A stretch of DNA of 64,000 nucleotides from Sinonovacula constricta. Lineage: Eukaryota > Mollusca > Bivalvia > Cardiida > Solecurtidae. Numbering within the stretch: position 1 is the first letter of the stretch; each line of letters begins with the position of its first letter. The notes beneath the pieces were generated by a model. It was not told the DNA's origin. It saw only the letters and a list, made by a program, of their open reading frames with translations, and made no database searches. A program made the translations under genes and the position numbers. Shown piece by piece: positions 62,159 to 64,000 of the stretch. The stretch spans positions 60,333,029-60,397,028 of the forward strand of contig CM017562.1 of assembly GCA_007844125.1 (NCBI GenBank), written 5' to 3'.

Positions 62159-63394
62159 TCCGGCAGCTAGATATGGTAACACCCCCCCCCCCCCCCCCCG
62201 CCCTTTTTTTTAATGTGTACCAAAATTTTAGGGTTTCTAGAAACAGAATCTGAAAATGGTACCGAAAATAAACTTGAGCTTTTTGAAAACTTATGGTTTC
62301 CAGGGCAACCATCATGAAATTGTGATAGGAAGGTATGTTTAGAAAAATGCCTAAACAGTTTTCAAAAATGGCGATATAAGTAGTAAAACTGATACTCAAT
62401 TAAAGGTTATTGAATGGCACCCATGCACATGTGTCAATTATGAAAAACAACACGTATTAATATTTATAGATGAGAATCTAAAAATATACTTTATTTTTGA
62501 AAAGATGATTAGATTCTTTTTATTCAAAAGCAATATTACGACAAGTTCAAAAGTTTCTAAAGTTATATACATATCTCTACTTGTCTAACACATGTTGTTC
62601 GAAGTTGCATATTATTTGGTTCATTTTATGATTTTCAAAAAAAAAAAAAAAAAAAAAAAATCTTTTCGTCCAAATTGTGTTAATTCAACCTTGATGTATA
62701 ATTGGCTAAAAGTCTGCCTATAACTTACTATTACATTTAAGAATAGTTTTGTATCGTTGCTTAAGTGGAGGCTATCACCGAACGTTAAATAGTGTTGAAA
62801 TAATTAATAATGTTAATTAGCCAACATGGATATTCATATATCTTAATGAGGATATAAAAATAAACTTTATTTTCGAAAAGTTGGTTAGATTTGTTTAAAA
62901 GTATTATTCAGATAAAACCGACAGTTTTTAAAGTTATAAACATACCCCTACTAGTCGAACACATGTTGGTCTAAGTTTCATATGACTTATTTATTTATTT
63001 TTATTATTATTATTATTTTTATTATTATTGTCTAAATTTTGCTCATTCAATCATGATGCATAATTTGGCTAGAAGTCTGTTTACAACTGACCATAACATA
63101 AAAGAATACATTTATATCATTCCTTAACGGGAGGCTATCAACAAACGTAGGTTTGAAATTATTAATTATGCAAATTAGCCAACATGAATATTCATATATC
63201 TTAATGAGACTCCAAAACTAAATTGTATTTTCGAAAAGTCGTTTTTATTCAAATAAACAGTTATAAACGTTATATACATACCCTTGCTAGTCGAACACAT
63301 GTTGGTCTAAGTTTCATATGATTTGCTTCATTTTATGTTTTATGAGGGGGGGGGGGGGGGGGGGGGGCGGTGGTAACCATATCTAGCTGCCGGA
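62159..63394. mobile_element. Inverted-repeat element with poly-C/poly-G borders and triplicated core
   Basis: TCCGGCAGCTAGATATGGT (62159-62177) is the exact inverse of 63376-63394. Next to each inside border is a long homopolymer: C run at 62182-62199 and G run at 63346-63367. The interior holds three diverged copies of a unit of about 360 bp (near 62455, 62820 and 63180), each with ATATTCATATATCTTAATGA-like text, CTTTATTTTCGAAAAG and CGAACACATGTTGGTCTAAG. No protein is encoded. Another G run (63401-63423) lies just outside. Superfamily unknown. Confidence 0.65.
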
Positions 63395-63863
63395 TTACAC
63401 GGGGGGGGGGGGGGGGGGGGGGGAGGCCAGGTTCATGAAGGCACCGTGTCAAAATTTGGGATCGTGACCTAAGTACATTAGTTGAAGCAATTATCAGTAG
63501 ATAAATAAAGTGCGTCAAAGATCCGGACTTTATTTTACAAGCAGCATAAGGCTAACGATTTGAGCTTGCTTCGGACGTATGTAAACTTGTTATACTTCAT
63601 GACCAAACACTTTCTCAATTTATTGTGCATTTTTACCTAGATATGTTTATTAAACACCGATAATATATTGTTTTTTATGTAGCATGTAGACGTATTTTAT
63701 ATAGTTTAAAGTAAAACAGTTGCAAAAGTACACTTAAACAGCAGTTGTTCAGCAAACATTTCTATTGTATAAAACGTATAGACTAATATTACAAAATAAA
63801 ATCATGACAATAACCAACCGATAGGGCATTGTTCATATATTATTGTATTTCAAACAATTTCAG

Positions 63864-63915
63864 AAAACATGTTGAAAGTTGTGGTGTTTTTCGCGATACT
63901 AGGCTTCTGCCGGGG
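63864..63915 (+). CDS. First coding exon of a secreted protein (partial)
   Basis: ATG at 63869 follows a good acceptor (CAAACAATTTCAG ending 63863), which suggests an upstream 5' UTR exon. The coding part encodes MLKVVVFFAILGFCR plus two bases of a Gly codon and ends at a consensus donor GTAAGT (63916). Lys followed by a hydrophobic core and a small/Cys region is a typical signal peptide, and signal-peptide-only first exons are common in secreted animal proteins. Everything downstream of the exon is outside the window, so the product cannot be named. With such a short exon, chance cannot be excluded. Confidence 0.5.
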
Positions 63916-64000
63916 GTAAGTTGTAAACACTATATTATGTGAAATGGACGTACAAACAGTTGTGAATACATTTAATTATGTGGAATTTTAGTTAAAATAG

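Overview
The window is eukaryotic nuclear DNA, most likely from a bivalve or other mollusc. Evidence: GT-AG introns of 0.4-15 kb, AT-rich non-coding DNA, two tRNA-derived SINE families, a tandem-core repeat whose hairpin end (GAGGGCCATGATGGCCC) I associate with molluscan genomes, and many minisatellites. The species call is inference. I see no prokaryotic genes, operons, rRNA or CRISPR.

Three host genes are visible. (1) The last three exons of an unidentified + strand gene with a very acidic C-terminus (460-1375). (2) A complete SLC35D-type nucleotide-sugar transporter on the - strand: 11 exons from 56127 down to 11001, joining without a frame error into 321 aa; nearly everything from 11 to 56 kb is its introns. 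(3) At the right edge, a first coding exon encoding a signal peptide (63869-63915, +). Genes 1 and 2 are convergent.

Layout: 1-1375 acidic-tail gene; 1.4-3.7 kb its 3' side; 3.7-5.06 kb 28-bp minisatellite; 5-9.1 kb unassigned AT-rich DNA; 9.1-10.7 kb small repeats including a G-rich 23-bp array; 11-19.9 kb SLC35D exons 11-5 with a 145-bp-unit Helitron-like repeat and a TTAA-flanked inverted-repeat element; 19.9-22.6 kb 29-bp minisatellite in intron 4; 23.6 kb exon 4; 23.7-37.8 kb intron 3, which carries two young copies of one LINE in opposite orientation; 37.8 kb exon 3; 37.8-52.9 kb intron 2 with a hAT remnant, SINEs and a 7-kb satellite that contains a truncated LINE with a PHD finger; exons 2 and 1; 56.2-63.9 kb AT-rich DNA with diverged tandem repeats, microsatellites and a poly-C/poly-G-bordered inverted-repeat element.

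The most interesting part is the LINE in intron 3. The full-length copy (28572-36125, +) has a 12-bp target duplication, a gag-like ORF1, an endonuclease-RT-RNase H ORF2 and a (CAA)n tail. A 1.6-kb 5'-truncated copy (26602-28208, -) with its own 13-bp duplication lies upstream in inverse orientation, so the SLC35D pre-mRNA could fold a nearly perfect 1.6-kb duplex. The LINE 3' region contains three 55-56-nt stem-loop boxes whose outer stems differ in sequence but stay complementary, which suggests a structured RNA that I do not recognise.
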